Assembly: GCA_019843655.1 (NCBI GenBank)
Contig: JACDQD010000002.1
Span: forward strand, 4,908,585 to 4,972,584
Origin: Lethocerus indicus
Lineage: Eukaryota; Arthropoda; Insecta; Hemiptera; Belostomatidae
DNA: 64,000 bases
Reading direction: 5' to 3'
The notes under the pieces: generated by a model
What the model saw: the letters and a program-made list of their open reading frames with translations, nothing else
Database searches by the model: none
What the model was told of the DNA's origin: nothing
Translations under genes and position numbers: made by a program
Part shown: in pieces, positions 12,112-24,323 of the stretch
Layout: each line of letters opens with the position of its first letter
Numbering within the stretch: position 1 is the stretch's first letter

Positions 12112-13103
12112 GACTCATATGGAATAATAACTGAACAAAATTCTTCATTGACATTTTAGTGTAATCATGTTTACACAAGTTTAATCAATAGTCCAATTAA
12201 GTTAAGTCTATTTGAGTTGAAATTGTTACTGATATTATTACTAATGTTGGAGTTGGACTTCACTTTTACTTTCTCATTTCATTAGTAGATGAAATGTAAG
12301 AAGGGGTCATCAATATTGTTTGATAATAGCAATATTAGTGTAATGGGTCAATTTTATTAATTACAAAATTGTCAACCGAATGGACTTCAGCTTAATTAAT
12401 CTATTGGTATTTAGTATTGGGTTCAATAATTTACACAGGTTGTAAGGTACAGTTTCACTATTTAATGAAATGGGACAGAGCTAAGGAAATTTCAAAATTG
12501 GAATACTGTATATAGTAGTGTAAGTAGTAAAAGAAATATTTTTATTATTTTGACAATTTTACACCTATCACTTGATTAAAGATGCATAATTAGTGTTCTC
12601 GATATAAACTAGTCAAAACTACTCAACACATACATACCTAAATTTATTTGTCATTGCTTATAAAAGCAATGGGGAACTATTTTAGGACAGCTTATGCGTT
12701 CAGGTTGATTAGATTAAGTGACCACTACTAGAGAGCGCTATAATATAACTCCATGACAACTAACAAACTACCGTCCAAGGAATACTGGCGGATTCGAACC
12801 ACTGTCTTTACAAATACCTTACTTTCTTTAAATATAGACCTATATCGAAAAATACAGGATACCGGTTATAATAATATACGAGTGTTGGTTCATACATGAA
12901 TACCGGTCGCGGGCCTTTCTAGGTTTATATACATTGATGCTAGGACTGACTTGTATTTTCAATGCTGGTACAATAATAGGAAAAGTTTCAAGTCTAGAAC
13001 GTAATTTACACTCACACTAGTCACTAGTTTGCATGTCGCATGAAGAATTAGCTTCAAAAAGGTTCAAGATAGAATACATTTGTTTTTCATTTAAATTGTT
13101 AAA
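12112..13103. other. Spacer between the two receptor genes
   Basis: About 1 kb without coding signal. It contains a tRNA-derived SINE-like repeat (12700-12812, listed separately) and otherwise AT-rich DNA. Confidence 0.55.
12700..12812 (-). mobile_element. tRNA-derived SINE-like repeat, copy 1
   Basis: Read on the minus strand it contains GGTTCGAATCC, a perfect RNA polymerase III B box, followed by a body that aligns with the copy at 62116-62305 (shared blocks around 'ctaccgtcca'/'ctactgtcca' and 'agagagc'). The tRNA-like 5' portion with the A box is missing or diverged here. Confidence 0.6.
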
Positions 13104-14942
13104 TCATTTGTACCATTTATGTCCAAATTGTACAATTATACAAGTATAGGACGATATTCCTGCAACCATCTGTAAAGAAGAAATTCAAAGTTATTATTCT
13201 ATAATATCTTCGATTTACTTCTGCGCTGCATGGGTAACTCACAGAATAAAGGAGCTTGTGGTTGACATCAAAGATACTGCAGGCAGAAAATTTGAGCTTG
13301 TCTTTTTTCATTAAATAAACGTACGCCTTTGGCTGAAATTGAATTTTGAAACATACGATTAGCACAAAAATATTCAGAATCCATAAACTTTCCAGTTAAC
13401 TCATTTTACATCGCGTTTCAAATGTCATGTTCCTACATACATTGTTTAGTAATTGCCGATTCCTGTCTTTTCGTACATCTGTGTACAAAACGTTTCTGAA
13501 TTGTTCTACCTGAAATATGAGAATTAAGAAATCCCATTATTCTTACTCGTCGAACAAGTATTAACATAACAATTAATAATAACAAATACTTCTCAAATAT
13601 AAATATTTCTCTTTAAACTTCCATAGGACATCGTAGACGATAATGAAATGTTTTTTAATACTTGCTGAATATTAGGTCTAAACATATCTATATTGTTCAC
13701 AGTGTTAGTATGGTAATCGGGAAATTTATATTAATTAAACTCGATAACTGAAATTACACCCAATCACTCGCTCAAACACACTCATTCACTCACACACTGA
13801 GCAGTTAGTCACTTGGATTACTGCTCCATTCACGATGCTTGGTGTCGGTGAAGTGTGCACTCGAGCCACTGGGGACGGTAAAGGATCCTCCTCCCGCGGT
13901 ACGTTTTTTACAATAGTGAGGTTTTTGGGTAACTGGTAGGACGATACCGGGGCATTGTGGTCGCTTTAAAATTCTCCCCTATACTTGTTCTATTATGTCG
14001 GTCAGTTAGGGTGTCTGTGCTAAGTGGTGTGGGTATGTTGAGGGCAATATGGAAGCATTCGTTTTGTTTATTTACGTATAGAGCAAACGGAACGATAGCG
14101 AGAAGTGGAAACAGAACTGTATAAAAAAACATCGGATCGCCGAATTTTAGATTCTCGAAACTGCTTACCTGCTTCGAAATTCCGTGACAGATTAGCACGA
14201 AGTCGAGAAAGGTGATTTGCCACATTGCGATGTACAATAGTTTTTGGAGTAGGTCTAAGAGTTGATTATGGTGCCACATATCGGTGGAGAGGGAGGTGAC
14301 TATGAAGGCGGTGGTGGTGATTCCCAGGAAGACGTGAGAGGCGAGGGCCTGGAGGCTGGCGCAGGCCTTCAGGAAGGTGGCGAAGAGGGGCAGGGAGCCG
14401 TCCCCGAGCACCAGCCGCCCCCCGGCCACCTTAACCGCCTCCAGCCTCAGGCTCACCACGCAACTAGCGCACAGGATGAAAAATATGCACGGAAAGTTGG
14501 CCAGCTTCTCCTGATGGCCGCCGAACACGTAAATGAGGACGAGGCCGCAATAGAAGGAGGTCTTCAGGGCGGTCTTGACGGCGAACGGTCTGAGATCGAC
14601 CGCCGTCGGGGAGCCGAGTCCGGCGTCCAGCCTTCCAAGGGCTTCCTCCAGCCCGCTCGCCGACCCGCCCACCAAGTAGGGCCACGTCAGGAAAACCACG
14701 AAACTCAGTACCTGCACCCCCATACAGGTCGAAAACAGGAACGTATAGACCGTGTTGATGTCGTGCAGTTGGGAAATTTCCTCTAGGATACTATAACTGG
14801 AAGAAAGGCACAAAATGAGCAAAAGTAAGGTATATGGAGGATATAAGAGTCTGAGACGACCCTGGCTATCGTAGGGCATGAGGCCCAGCGGGACGCTGAT
14901 CCGGGTGGCCGCCTCCACCAGTTTCAGCCCTCGGACAAGCAT
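13104..14942 (-). CDS. Insect gustatory receptor (7tm_7 family), tandem copy 2
   Basis: Four exons: 14942-14169, 13509-13441, 13332-13243 and 13169-13104, all phase 0, giving 332 residues. The N-terminal motif VPLGLMPYDS parallels LGLFPYDS of the neighbour. Exon 2 is 23 codons (VEQFRNVLYTDV), exon 3 is 30 codons (FSACSIFDVNHKLLYS) and the final exon ends with VAGISSYTCIIVQF, the TM7 TYhhhhhQF-type signature. It shares exon sizes and phases with the receptor at 10709-12111, which lies 1 kb downstream on the same strand, so the two are tandem paralogues. Sequence identity between them is low, so the duplication is old. It is shorter than many receptors (350-450 residues) but has no break. The first exon is more GC-rich than the rest of the region. 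A membrane chemoreceptor role follows from the family; the ligand is unknown. Confidence 0.87.
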
Positions 14943-15268
14943 TCCTTGGTCTCTACCTATTCAAGGAATGTTTTCGGCGTTGGACCAGCGTTACCGGTCG
15001 ATACCTTTAACCTCATCGTGTCATTAGCCCGTCCTATAAATGGCGACGCTACTGTCGATCGCAATTTGAACGATTAGTACCGTGGTCGAATCGTGGGGGA
15101 TTTGCGATAGGTTATTGTATTCAGTCCTAATTCCTTCCCTAACCCCCTCGGTTTGGTATACATTAATCGATGACAAAAAATCGAAATACGACTTTTATTA
15201 AAATATAAATTTAAATGGATTGTAAGTCCTTATTTTTTTCATAAACTTTATCGTACTAAAAATTATTA

Positions 15269-15409
15269 CTGTAGATTTCGTGTGTTTCTGTCTCCTCTCG
15301 CTGGTTTGGTCTTTTGCTAGACCGTATTTGGCTGCTCGCCATCTTCAGTAGCGTGTTAGTCACTTTGGATGTTTTTTGGGCATCCTCACTGCACTGTCAC
15401 TGTCACTTG

Positions 15410-15469
<60 letters not shown>

Positions 15470-15942
15470 CGTGTTGTGTGTATCTTGTTATTGTGTTTTT
15501 GAGGCATGTTGTTTGTCTTATTGGGGTTGGGAGGGATTTTGTTAATCGGTTTATTTCCTATTTTCATTCCGAATTAAACGTTCTGATTATACGAGGCAGT
15601 GGGTAAAATAATAGTAATATATTTTATCAGTGCTGAGATTTGCGGTCTCCTCTCGCCTATTTAACCTTACGATATCCCAGACAAATTTTAGTTAAGTACA
15701 CTTCTAGTTTATCGGTGCAAGTGCATATATACACGACAAACAGACAACCACCACATTACATGAGACAGTGACAGTGCAGTGAGGATGCCCAAAAAACACG
15801 GAAAGTTCCAAAAGTGACTAACACCGCTACTGAAGATGGCGAGCAGCCGAATTCGGTCCAGCAAAAGACCAAACCAGCGAGAGGAGACAGAAACACAGGA
15901 AATCTACGGTATTCCAACCCCTCGCACAACATAGATTTTTAA
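15269..15942 (+). mobile_element. Foldback element, copy 2, with 14-bp target-site duplication
   Basis: The left arm starts at about 15269 (ctgtagatttcgtgtg) and the right arm ends with 'aatctacggt' at 15910, then the family tail. The element is flanked by an exact 14-base direct repeat, 'actaaaaattatta', at 15255-15268 and 15943-15956. The interior has a (TA)n(TG)n tract at about 15414-15478 and a non-palindromic spacer shared with copy 3 ('ccgaattaaacgttctgatt'). No coding capacity. Confidence 0.92.
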
Positions 15943-15956
15943 ACTAAAAATTATTA

Positions 15957-18405
15957 GTCTTAAAGATCTTTATTATTATCTTGGAGATCTTTATTATTAT
16001 CTGTGGGCGAAGGAACAGTTGTACAGAACAGCTGTTATTAATGTTTTAATGGTGGAGTGGATTAATAGGGATAAACATTAATAAAAGGTTTTTTATTTAT
16101 TTTTGTTTAGCAAACATTTTTACAAAAATCTTTAAAAAAAACTTCTGAAGTTCAAGTTTAGTTTTCTTTTAGTCTGTATAAAAAATATCTGGAGTTTTAT
16201 ATATACCCTGCCAACAGGTTAACAGTACACTAGGACTGTAGTTCGGTTCTCATGTGCCGCAGTTGTGTTGCAGTCTTCAAACTTGAATTGTCGGTTATTC
16301 TACAGCTGACACTAGATATGATACCACTATTAATGATGACGAACACGTTTGGAAAAAATTTCTTATACAAGGGCAATTTTAATGTAAGAACTACACAAAA
16401 ACAAAATGGAACTCGTCATTTAAGTATAGTCACCAAACTATATAAAACCGGAAGAGCACACATACGGTGGCACGCACCGTATCAGAAGTGCTAAACGCTC
16501 CTCTCGAGGGCCGCCGCCTCATTCCTCAATCTCTCGGCACGACCGAGCTTCCTTTTCACCAACTGGAACAAGGAACAATTATATTAATCTCGTTATTTTT
16601 GCCACTGAACGACTGCAAATGTCATGCTCAAAATTTACATAATAATGAGCTAAAAGATCCACTAAAGATTGAAACATTTAATCTATACAAATACAACAAA
16701 AAAATCGCGGAGAAAACGATATAAACTTGCGAATCAATGGTAATATCCTAACGTAGCCAGTTGAAATACAAATGTAACCAGTGTACTTTTCTATCTTGAG
16801 ATAGTGAAATACCCACAAGTTTTTAAAAATCCCGTTGTCGAGGAAGCACTCTGCCGTCATCTTTCGTCATATGGCAAATAATCAGTAATATGTTACTACT
16901 GACCGAATGCTACAGACGTCGGAAAAAATATTGAAACCGATAGAGCCTAGCTCCAAGGATTGGGCACAAGATAGTCAGAACTGTTATTATTTAAGTTATT
17001 ATACTTTGCATTAAATATTTTTCACTTAGAGATTTTTTAAAATATAATCATCTTTTTACGGTTCTGTGATTTTTATATTACTTTTAGAACGGAATATTCG
17101 TAATTCCTAATGAACATTAAGCAACGTAAAGCATTGTATTGTATAGTTATTCTTTATTTGTATTTCAGGATGCAATGCGGTTTAACTGTTAAGCACCCTA
17201 TGTACAGTTATTATTCTATGGAATTTCTGTTCAAAAATCTAACTTTTCCGTTATTTCATAAAATGTATTATTCACAGACAACGATATCTCAGAAACAGTC
17301 CCTCCAACCGCAATATTTCAAGATAGGCAATTCAAGCTTTTGTCCGTTGGCTTCCTGCCAACCGGCAGGATGCATGCGTTAGCTGCATCCGGCCTGTCTT
17401 ATTAGTCTACAGGTTTAACTATAGCACCGATCAAATAAATGAGGGAAAAAATGAAGAAATTATCGGATAGCAATCGTTAAATAAGAACTATTATACATTA
17501 TTTCCTCCCATAAGCTATACATTTTGGAGGACTTGTCTTTGGATGAATCTATTAAAGACAATAAGTGCAGAGGGGTTATGCGCTTCAACAATCAATTCAA
17601 AATTACGACTGAAGCAAAATTCCGTCATATATACAGGTAATATACAGGTGTGTGATAACAGGAACATAACGGCTCACGGAAAATAACAATGCCTTGTGTG
17701 AATGTATAATACTCGTAATGTATAAAATACGCGAGATGATTTTATTCTTACTTAGAACAGTTGTGTTCAGTAAAAAGATTGCCTTTGAGTATTGTTAGGG
17801 GTGGAAGCCACCAAGGTCGGCCAGTTCCTTCATACGAAGGTCACTGACTCATTCGCACATGCACTTCTAAATGCAAGTCTCATCCACTCTTAACTACAGC
17901 AAAGGCGAGCATTTCTACCGAGCCCAATTTTGAACCTTTCTCTAATAATTTAATATATTTTTTTGGGTGGACAATATTTTACAATATTTTAGTTATAATA
18001 AAAAACCGAAACATTGTATGTATATTGAACAAGTGGAAAACATTCAGGATGTTCAAAACGTTCAGCGACATTTAATTGATTTTATAATCTCAATAGGCCC
18101 TCCGAAAACCGAACAGCTACAGATCTGAATTCGCCCTGTATACTCACAGTAGTATTTTGGAATTTGACAATCACAGTCAAGGAATGTAGAGTTCGGGCAA
18201 CCCCACAATTCTAAGGGCGATAATCGGGGCAAAATATGAAATCAGTGATCTGATAAAGTAAAAACAGCCTAATTTTTTCATTAATGAAAATCGGTCACAA
18301 TTATTCGAATGGGTTAAGTAACGCTTAACAAACGCTTTCAAGTCGAAAAATCCCAGCGTAAATAAAAGGACCCTCCCGCTTGGTTGACATTTAACTAGTT
18401 CTTAC
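15957..18405. other. Non-coding stretch, nothing recognised
   Basis: Several small open frames occur (for example 16252-16494, 17110-17382) but none has splice context or family features. A short GC-rich imperfect hairpin lies near 17350-17395 (around 'cctgccaaccggcagg'). Confidence 0.5.
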
Positions 18406-18492
18406 CTTGCCCTTGATATAAAATCCGATGGTAAATCCTAGGGCGAAGAAGATGACTGCCATCACGACCATACCGACAATTTCGATTCCCAT
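18406..18492 (-). CDS. Possible first exon of a tiny transmembrane protein
   Basis: ATG at 18492 opens 29 codons, beginning MGIEIVGMVV, dominated by one hydrophobic segment and ending FYIKGK at a strong donor (AAG followed by GTAAG, phase 0). Such a start-TM-donor arrangement is typical for a small integral membrane protein, but I could not find the following exon between here and 16 kb with confidence. It is an isolated exon candidate, and chance is not excluded. Confidence 0.35.
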
Positions 18493-19788
18493 TTAGGCAG
18501 AATATTGTGAGATATCCTCTACGGAAGGGAGTTTCACGCCACAATTCAGCAGCCGCCAAGGACACTGACTGGAAGAAAAGTGGGATCAGACGCGTCACTG
18601 ACTCCAGAGGGCGCTTTCATCAGCCCATTCCAGCTAATCGCCAATGTACTCCCTTACTTTGCAATCAGTTCCACTGTTTATTCCGGACTTTCATAATGAA
18701 ATAGATTACTCATTCAAATAAAACATAAATTGCAGGCCGCCTCCCCGGTTGTTAAGGGGCCGGATAGGACGCTTCATCGAAATGTGTAAATACCTCAATG
18801 TGTCACAAATATAATGCTACTGCCAATGGCGAAAAGCCGAAATCGGACAGATAATAATTTCTATTTATTTTAGAGGTTAGATACTGCTCTTAAAGTTAGC
18901 AATAACAAAAGATAATACGTTGTTTTTTAGCTTGCCATTTATTTTTTGGATATATCATGGGCCTAAAATATGAGTTTCAATACGCTATATCCAACTCAGG
19001 TCTGGCCTCAATAGGACGAGTGGACGCTGTCACTAGCATCGAACGTTCGGAGTTTTAAAGGAAAATGAAACTGAAGCGGAACAGTTAGTTTCTTTTTTAG
19101 TTCCTTTTCTGCTTGGAAACACAGGAATCTTCCTGCCTGGCCAGTATTTCTTTAAAATTAACCTTTGAACTAATTCATTTAGTCCTTACTAATTCTTGCC
19201 CATCACTACGCTAGTAATCAACAAAAAGGTCATTCCCATTAATGGGCCATACCATCTGTAGTTAATATTTTTGTTACTTTACTCGATGCTATTATTGATG
19301 TTCAAAACAATTGTACGTGGACCTAAAGTAGGACATTTTATTATTGTCGAAGCTGATTTTTATGTAGGCCTACAAGAGAAGCGCGTCGAGTGGCATTGTT
19401 AGTACATCACGCAGAGGACCGTCGCTAGAAAGTGAATTTTTGATGGCTAAGTTCAGGGTCAACCTCAGGGCACTCTACTGTCGCAAGCTTTCATAGGATA
19501 ATTTCAACGGAATGTCTGAGTTTCGATAATTGCAGCAATTGCTCTTAATTAGACAAGCAAGTAGTATTCCAGCTTCCTTCGTTTTGTTTTTTATTTCATA
19601 AAACAAAACGACACAAAAAATTATTCCACGCAGGTTTGTCATTACTAGTTTTGAAGAGGATTTTTTCGAAATTGTGCGCGAATGATAGTTTAATTGACAA
19701 CGTCCTTTATGGACCTGTCATGCACAAAAATTAGGATACTCGATAATTCAATTAGAATTTTGCTAAAGACAAAATTAAAGTTACATAT
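18493..19788. other. Non-coding stretch
   Basis: No supported gene. A degenerate scrap of foldback arm is visible near 18820-18850 ('ggcgaaaagccgaaatcgg', compare the family 'ggcgagcagccgaaactgg'). The rest is unremarkable AT-rich DNA. Confidence 0.45.
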
Positions 19789-19971
19789 TTATCGGAGCGG
19801 GTCGGTTCCGCTGTAGACATCCGTTCTGCCATACATCGAGCCCAGTTCCCCTTCTGGCAATGCCAGCTTCCGGCTCACGGCCTCTAAAACCGGAGCGAAC
19901 AATGCAACAGTCAACTGGTAGGCGTTATATTTAACATTGGTTTCTATATAGAAGGCAATCCATGACGGCAT
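19789..19971 (-). CDS. Possible small protein, 60 residues
   Basis: An uninterrupted frame begins MPSWIAFYIETNVKYNAY (ATG preceded by GAA) and ends VYSGTDPLR. Composition looks protein-like: an amphipathic or weakly hydrophobic N-terminal half followed by a polar C-terminus, with no signal peptide. I do not recognise the family. It could be a complete small ORF gene or a final exon. Codon choice (CTC, GGC, ACG) is richer in G and C than the surrounding DNA, which mildly supports coding. Confidence 0.35.
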   Translation of the reverse strand: MPSWIAFYIETNVKYNAYQLTVALFAPVLEAVSRKLALPEGELGSMYGRTDVYSGTDPLR

Positions 19972-20183
19972 TTCAAAGCAATGGTGAGTTATTATAATTG
20001 CATGTACTTACCTTAGGTTTCTAGATGTTGAAACTCCGCGTAGAACATTTCTAAAACGCTCCAGAAAACTAATTATAATAAACGAACATCAATACCACAC
20101 ACGGCCGCAACCTATTGAAAATTAAAATAGGTATTTCAGGGACTAACTACCTTTCAATATCAGCCTGTATGGTAATAAAACTA

Positions 20184-20545
<362 letters not shown>

Positions 20546-20709
20546 TAAAACAGACAGAAACATACGTCATAACGTCAGAAATCGCAATGAATTATGTTAG
20601 ATAGAAGCGCAAACTGGGTGCGGGTGATTGTGGGGCGTTTCTGGGTCTAAGGGCGTGTTTGCGCACCATGTTTAGCCTAGCGTAGCAACACGTCAGCGTT
20701 CTACAGAGG

Positions 20710-20777
20710 ATGGATAGGAAACGAAACCAGACAAGAAGCGCGGGTCTGTGCGGAGGAAAACAAGCGCCAAAAAAAAG
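20710..20777 (+). CDS. Candidate upstream coding exon for the 680-residue protein gene
   Basis: ATG at 20710 opens 22 codons beginning MDRKRNQTRSAGLCGG, ending at a strong AAAAAAAG-GTGAGT donor in phase 2. The strongest acceptor ahead of the next gene (after 22226) would not keep frame with the 680-residue frame. A weaker acceptor just before its first ATG (after 22276, 'gtcag') would. It is therefore a possible alternative first exon only. Confidence 0.25.
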
Positions 20778-20940
20778 GTGAGTCCAATACCGCCAATCCA
20801 ACCTTAATTTTCATAAATCTAAAACAATTAGTTTAGAAGAGAGACGGGAGAATGGAGTTAACCATATAAAGCGAAATAGTTGAGAGAAGGTTTACGCGAC
20901 CAGACCTGGAGGGTGGATCAATTTGGGGTTCTATATTATA

Positions 20941-21153
20941 TTGGGTCGGCAACTAAGTCATTGCGGGTTTCGACGCTAGATGGAGATGGCGTTATTTGTA
21001 TTTTTACTTATGTTTACATCTTCAAACTTATAGAGTATACTGAAATGTTTATTACATGCCAACTATTCGTCCTGCGTACCAAAAAATGCACGACATAAGG
21101 GTGCACACACCCAGAGATGAGAAGAATCTGCAATTATTTAGTTGCCAACCCAA
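20941..21153 (+). mobile_element. Mariner-type deletion derivative (MITE)
   Basis: Terminal inverted repeats are 'ttgggtcggcaactaagtca' at 20941 and its near inverse ending 'gttgccaacccaa' at 21153, flanked by TA dinucleotides as expected of Tc1/mariner insertion. The TIR is the well-known mariner type with TTGGGTYGGCAACTAA. Only 213 bases remain (intact mariners are about 1.3 kb), so the transposase gene has been lost. Confidence 0.85.
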
Positions 21154-21155
21154 TA

Positions 21156-22226
21156 TATACGTGGAGGTTTGTTATCGATATAACAATATGTTTTCAGCAT
21201 GAAAAGATGATTTTATGTTGTTTACCAGAGTGCAGGAGCTCTTGGTATTAAACCGGTAAATGACATAGCCCGGCAAATCAAATTTAACGTAATCAATATT
21301 AACGTCAGAATCAACAAACGACTTCAGTACTTTTCCGAATCTAGGATTTAATTGTCGAGAACGGGTGTGTTAGGTGAATTTTAAAAATAAGCGTATTAGG
21401 ATCGATGCATGTTCGACCTTCAGACCTGCTAGAAAGAGCATACATCTGTTTTTCAATTACAAAAATACTCAAGCGGCAATAATCCCAATTGGGTTCAGAA
21501 ATCGGGCTCAAGATTAGATATTGGAATCTGACTCTTGAACTGTCGGACTCAGTCAACTGTCAACCGGCCAATATCGCTCCTCATATGAAGGCAAGTTTCA
21601 AATCTGGACACGGTATTGAACTAGTAAGTAACAAATTTAATTAAAACTTATATTTAAAATATAGACGCTTCAGGGGACGTTACCCAGACGGAGAATTACT
21701 GCCACTAGACTGTAGGTTAATCTACACAATTGTTATAGCCGACCCAATAATTACTTAGCACTTAGTACATAAAATATATTTAAGTTTTGAACCGTCGTAG
21801 GAAAACCCGGCGGTAGTCTTGTTATCCTGTTTACTTAGTGTTAATCCGAATCTTTACAGAGAAGCACATATAACTTTCGTTTTCTAACTCTAATATTTCT
21901 TTGAAACAGCCAGTCTTTTCCAGAATTTTTTCTCAGGGCAGAAGTTCGTCTGTTACAATAACAAAGCAGATCTCAGTCTCAAAACCCATTTTTATGATTT
22001 TTTAAAAATAATTCCAAGAACACCATATTCGGTTAGAACATTTTTTTCTGTCAAATGATTATTCGAATCCAATTTTTTTTGGATAGAATGATTTTCTTCA
22101 AGTAACAACAATGAAAATACAAAATTTTAATCAATATTGGCGTTCGTTTATGTAGTTCTAATAACGATGTTTAAACACCATCAAACCTTATTTTTGATAT
22201 TCTGAAAATAAACGTTTAATTTTCAG
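21156..22226. other. Non-coding stretch upstream of the 680-residue protein gene
   Basis: No coding signal. It probably contains promoter and 5' intron sequence. A good acceptor ('tttaattttcag', ending 22226) suggests an untranslated exon junction 54 bases before the ATG. Confidence 0.45.
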
Positions 22227-22280
22227 GTCAATTGCCTACCATTCGGGATCTAGGAGGAGTCTGGTCAGTACGTCAGCGTA

Positions 22281-24323
22281 ATGATATCAAGGGGTGAAAA
22301 TGCTGGAGGAGAAAATAGGGAGGAAAACGGCGAACCGAATAGAAAGAATAATGCAGATGTTAGCGAAAGAGTGAGACCGTTGCGGAGGTATCTGTCGGAA
22401 GTGGAGACGAGCGAGGACGAGGAGTGGTGGGATGCTAATGGAGCGGAACATGGACCGGCAGAGGAGTATCAACAATGCCCCGAGTGCGAAGTAGCAGATT
22501 TAGATTCTCAACCGGGACTCGAGCGAAAAGACGATTTGGAAGCCAATAAAGTGCATCAAGTGCAGAGGGTAATTCAAGAAAGAGTACGCGAGATGAGAGA
22601 TGGAAAAGAGGAAGGAAGTAAAACAGATTCACTAAGAAAACGGATAGCTGAGCGAGAAGAAACTGTTAAAATAAGTATGTCGAACGTAGATAGGCTAAGG
22701 ATAGGAGATAACAACGAGAAGATTAAATATTTTTTGGAGGGAGTGACAGTATATACAGAAAATTTGGAAGAAGAGGAAAAATTGATATATAAGGAAGAAC
22801 AAAAATTAGGGGACTGCGGAATGTCTGAGGTTCAAGAAATGGTAAATCAACAGCGTCACAAAGTTTGGATGACAGAGAAAGAGGAATCGGAATCAGTACA
22901 TATCAGTAGTTCACGCTGCGTACACCAGGTAGGACAGAGTATTAGTTCGACGAGTATCCAAGAAATTAAAACTGTACTAAAAGAAGAAATTATAAGTGTA
23001 AAAAATTCGATTAATGGAGATGGGGGGAAGACAGGTATATTTGTAGAAATAAAAGGGAAAGAGAGGGGCAGGACAGGTGGAAAAGAGAGCTGGGCCAAGA
23101 CCGAACTGATACCGATAACTGGCCCAGGCTCTAGGAATAGGCCCCGAGATGAAGTGGGCATGGAAAAGCGTGTACAGCCGCAAAATAGAGATACAGAAAA
23201 TGGGGAAGGAGGCTACCAAACATCGGTAGAGGAACAAGCCAAAGGAAAACTATCGGATAGATATCATAGTATATCATTGGAGAATGAGGAACGAGGTGCA
23301 GAAGAAAATCATGAAGAACAAGGGATCGAAAAAATAGAAGCGGTATCCGACTTACGTGGTAAAATTATTCTTGATATGGAAAAGGATGATAATATATTTA
23401 AAGGACGGGCAGGAAAAGAAGGACGAGAAATTGATCGGATCGAGGCGGAAATGAATACAAAAATCAATTCGAGACAAAATAGCGGACTAATATTTCATAC
23501 GAAAACTGGAGAACAAATTATGTTGGAGACAACAGAAAATCAAGTCGAACAGCAAATTCATCGAAAGATTGAAGAAGAGGACATAAGTAAGCAGAAAATG
23601 AACGAAGTTCCAGGCATTGAAGAACAGAGAGTTGACATTAAGGAAGACGGAGAACGACACGAAAAGGTTGAGGACCACGAAGTAATGGAAAGGCGGCAGG
23701 ATATGGGCGACTGTATGGAATATGAAAAGGTTATCGACGTTTATAGAAATGTAAAATTCGAAGAGGGTGCGGAAACTGAAGAACTGCATGGCCGAACTGT
23801 TCTTGTGGCCGAACGGGGACGACGCGAAAACACTGAGGATCACAAAGTCGCGGAAACGGGCAATATTACGGAAGAAAATTACGATATTATCTGTACGGCA
23901 GATAAAAGCAGAGGACAATTCGAAAATTCCCAAAATACGCCAAAGGACGGCAACAACGACATCGACGGTGTTAACCAGAGTAAGAGCCAATCGGGAGGAG
24001 GGCCAAAATATCGGAGCGGTAGCGACAATAATCAGGAAACAAGAAGATCGGAAAAGGGAGACGAAGAGGAAAATTGTAAACGACAGAAGGGAGGCGACAC
24101 TGGCAGAGGAAATGCTGTGGAAAAACAATATTTTCCAGCAGAGCAGATTGAAAACACCCAACCGGTTTCTGGAGCCGGTCCAAGTTCTAATGAAGATCCG
24201 ATGACGGGAGATCCGGAGCACGAAAAAACTGACAGGGTAAAACTCGTCTATGTCAGTATCGCCATCGCCACCGTAGTTACAGTCATTGGCTCTTTATTAT
24301 TTTGTTTCAGAAAAGCGCCTTAA
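22281..24323 (+). CDS. Large charged tail-anchored protein, 680 residues, unknown family
   Basis: One long exon encodes 680 residues starting MISRGENAGGENREENG. An in-frame TAG at 22251-22253 and a splice acceptor at 22225-22226 put the start here unless an upstream exon is used. The protein is extremely rich in Glu, Lys, Arg and Gln with many heptad-like helices (for example residues 95-190), has no signal peptide, and ends with one hydrophobic segment (LVYVSIAIATVVTVIGSLLF, about residues 656-675) followed by CFRKAP. That layout is a tail-anchored protein exposed to the cytosol and held in ER, mitochondrial outer or other membrane. An acidic patch (SEVETSEDEEWWD) and a CPEC motif lie near the N-terminus. 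I do not recognise a domain. The gene 2.7 kb downstream has the same layout, so the two may be functionally related. An ORF of this length is very unlikely by chance. Confidence 0.75.
   Translation: MISRGENAGGENREENGEPNRKNNADVSERVRPLRRYLSEVETSEDEEWWDANGAEHGPAEEYQQCPECEVADLDSQPGLERKDDLEANKVHQVQRVIQERVREMRDGKEEGSKTDSLRKRIAEREETVKISMSNVDRLRIGDNNEKIKYFLEGVTVYTENLEEEEKLIYKEEQKLGDCGMSEVQEMVNQQRHKVWMTEKEESESVHISSSRCVHQVGQSISSTSIQEIKTVLKEEIISVKNSINGDGGKTGIFVEIKGKERGRTGGKESWAKTELIPITGPGSRNRPRDEVGMEKRVQPQNRDTENGEGGYQTSVEEQAKGKLSDRYHSISLENEERGAEENHEEQGIEKIEAVSDLRGKIILDMEKDDNIFKGRAGKEGREIDRIEAEMNTKINSRQNSGLIFHTKTGEQIMLETTENQVEQQIHRKIEEEDISKQKMNEVPGIEEQRVDIKEDGERHEKVEDHEVMERRQDMGDCMEYEKVIDVYRNVKFEEGAETEELHGRTVLVAERGRRENTEDHKVAETGNITEENYDIICTADKSRGQFENSQNTPKDGNNDIDGVNQSKSQSGGGPKYRSGSDNNQETRRSEKGDEEENCKRQKGGDTGRGNAVEKQYFPAEQIENTQPVSGAGPSSNEDPMTGDPEHEKTDRVKLVYVSIAIATVVTVIGSLLFCFRKAP

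Noticed and set aside
14262..14786. 174-residue plus-strand frame
   Set aside because: Antisense of the GC-rich first exon of the second gustatory receptor, which has clear family motifs.
16252..17382. Three frames of 80-90 codons
   Set aside because: Stop-poor only by chance; no splice context, signal or repeatable motif.
22287..24221. Long antisense open frames opposite the 680-residue gene
   Set aside because: They follow from the Glu/Lys-rich codon pattern of the sense strand and show Phe/Ser/Leu-rich low-complexity translation without motifs.
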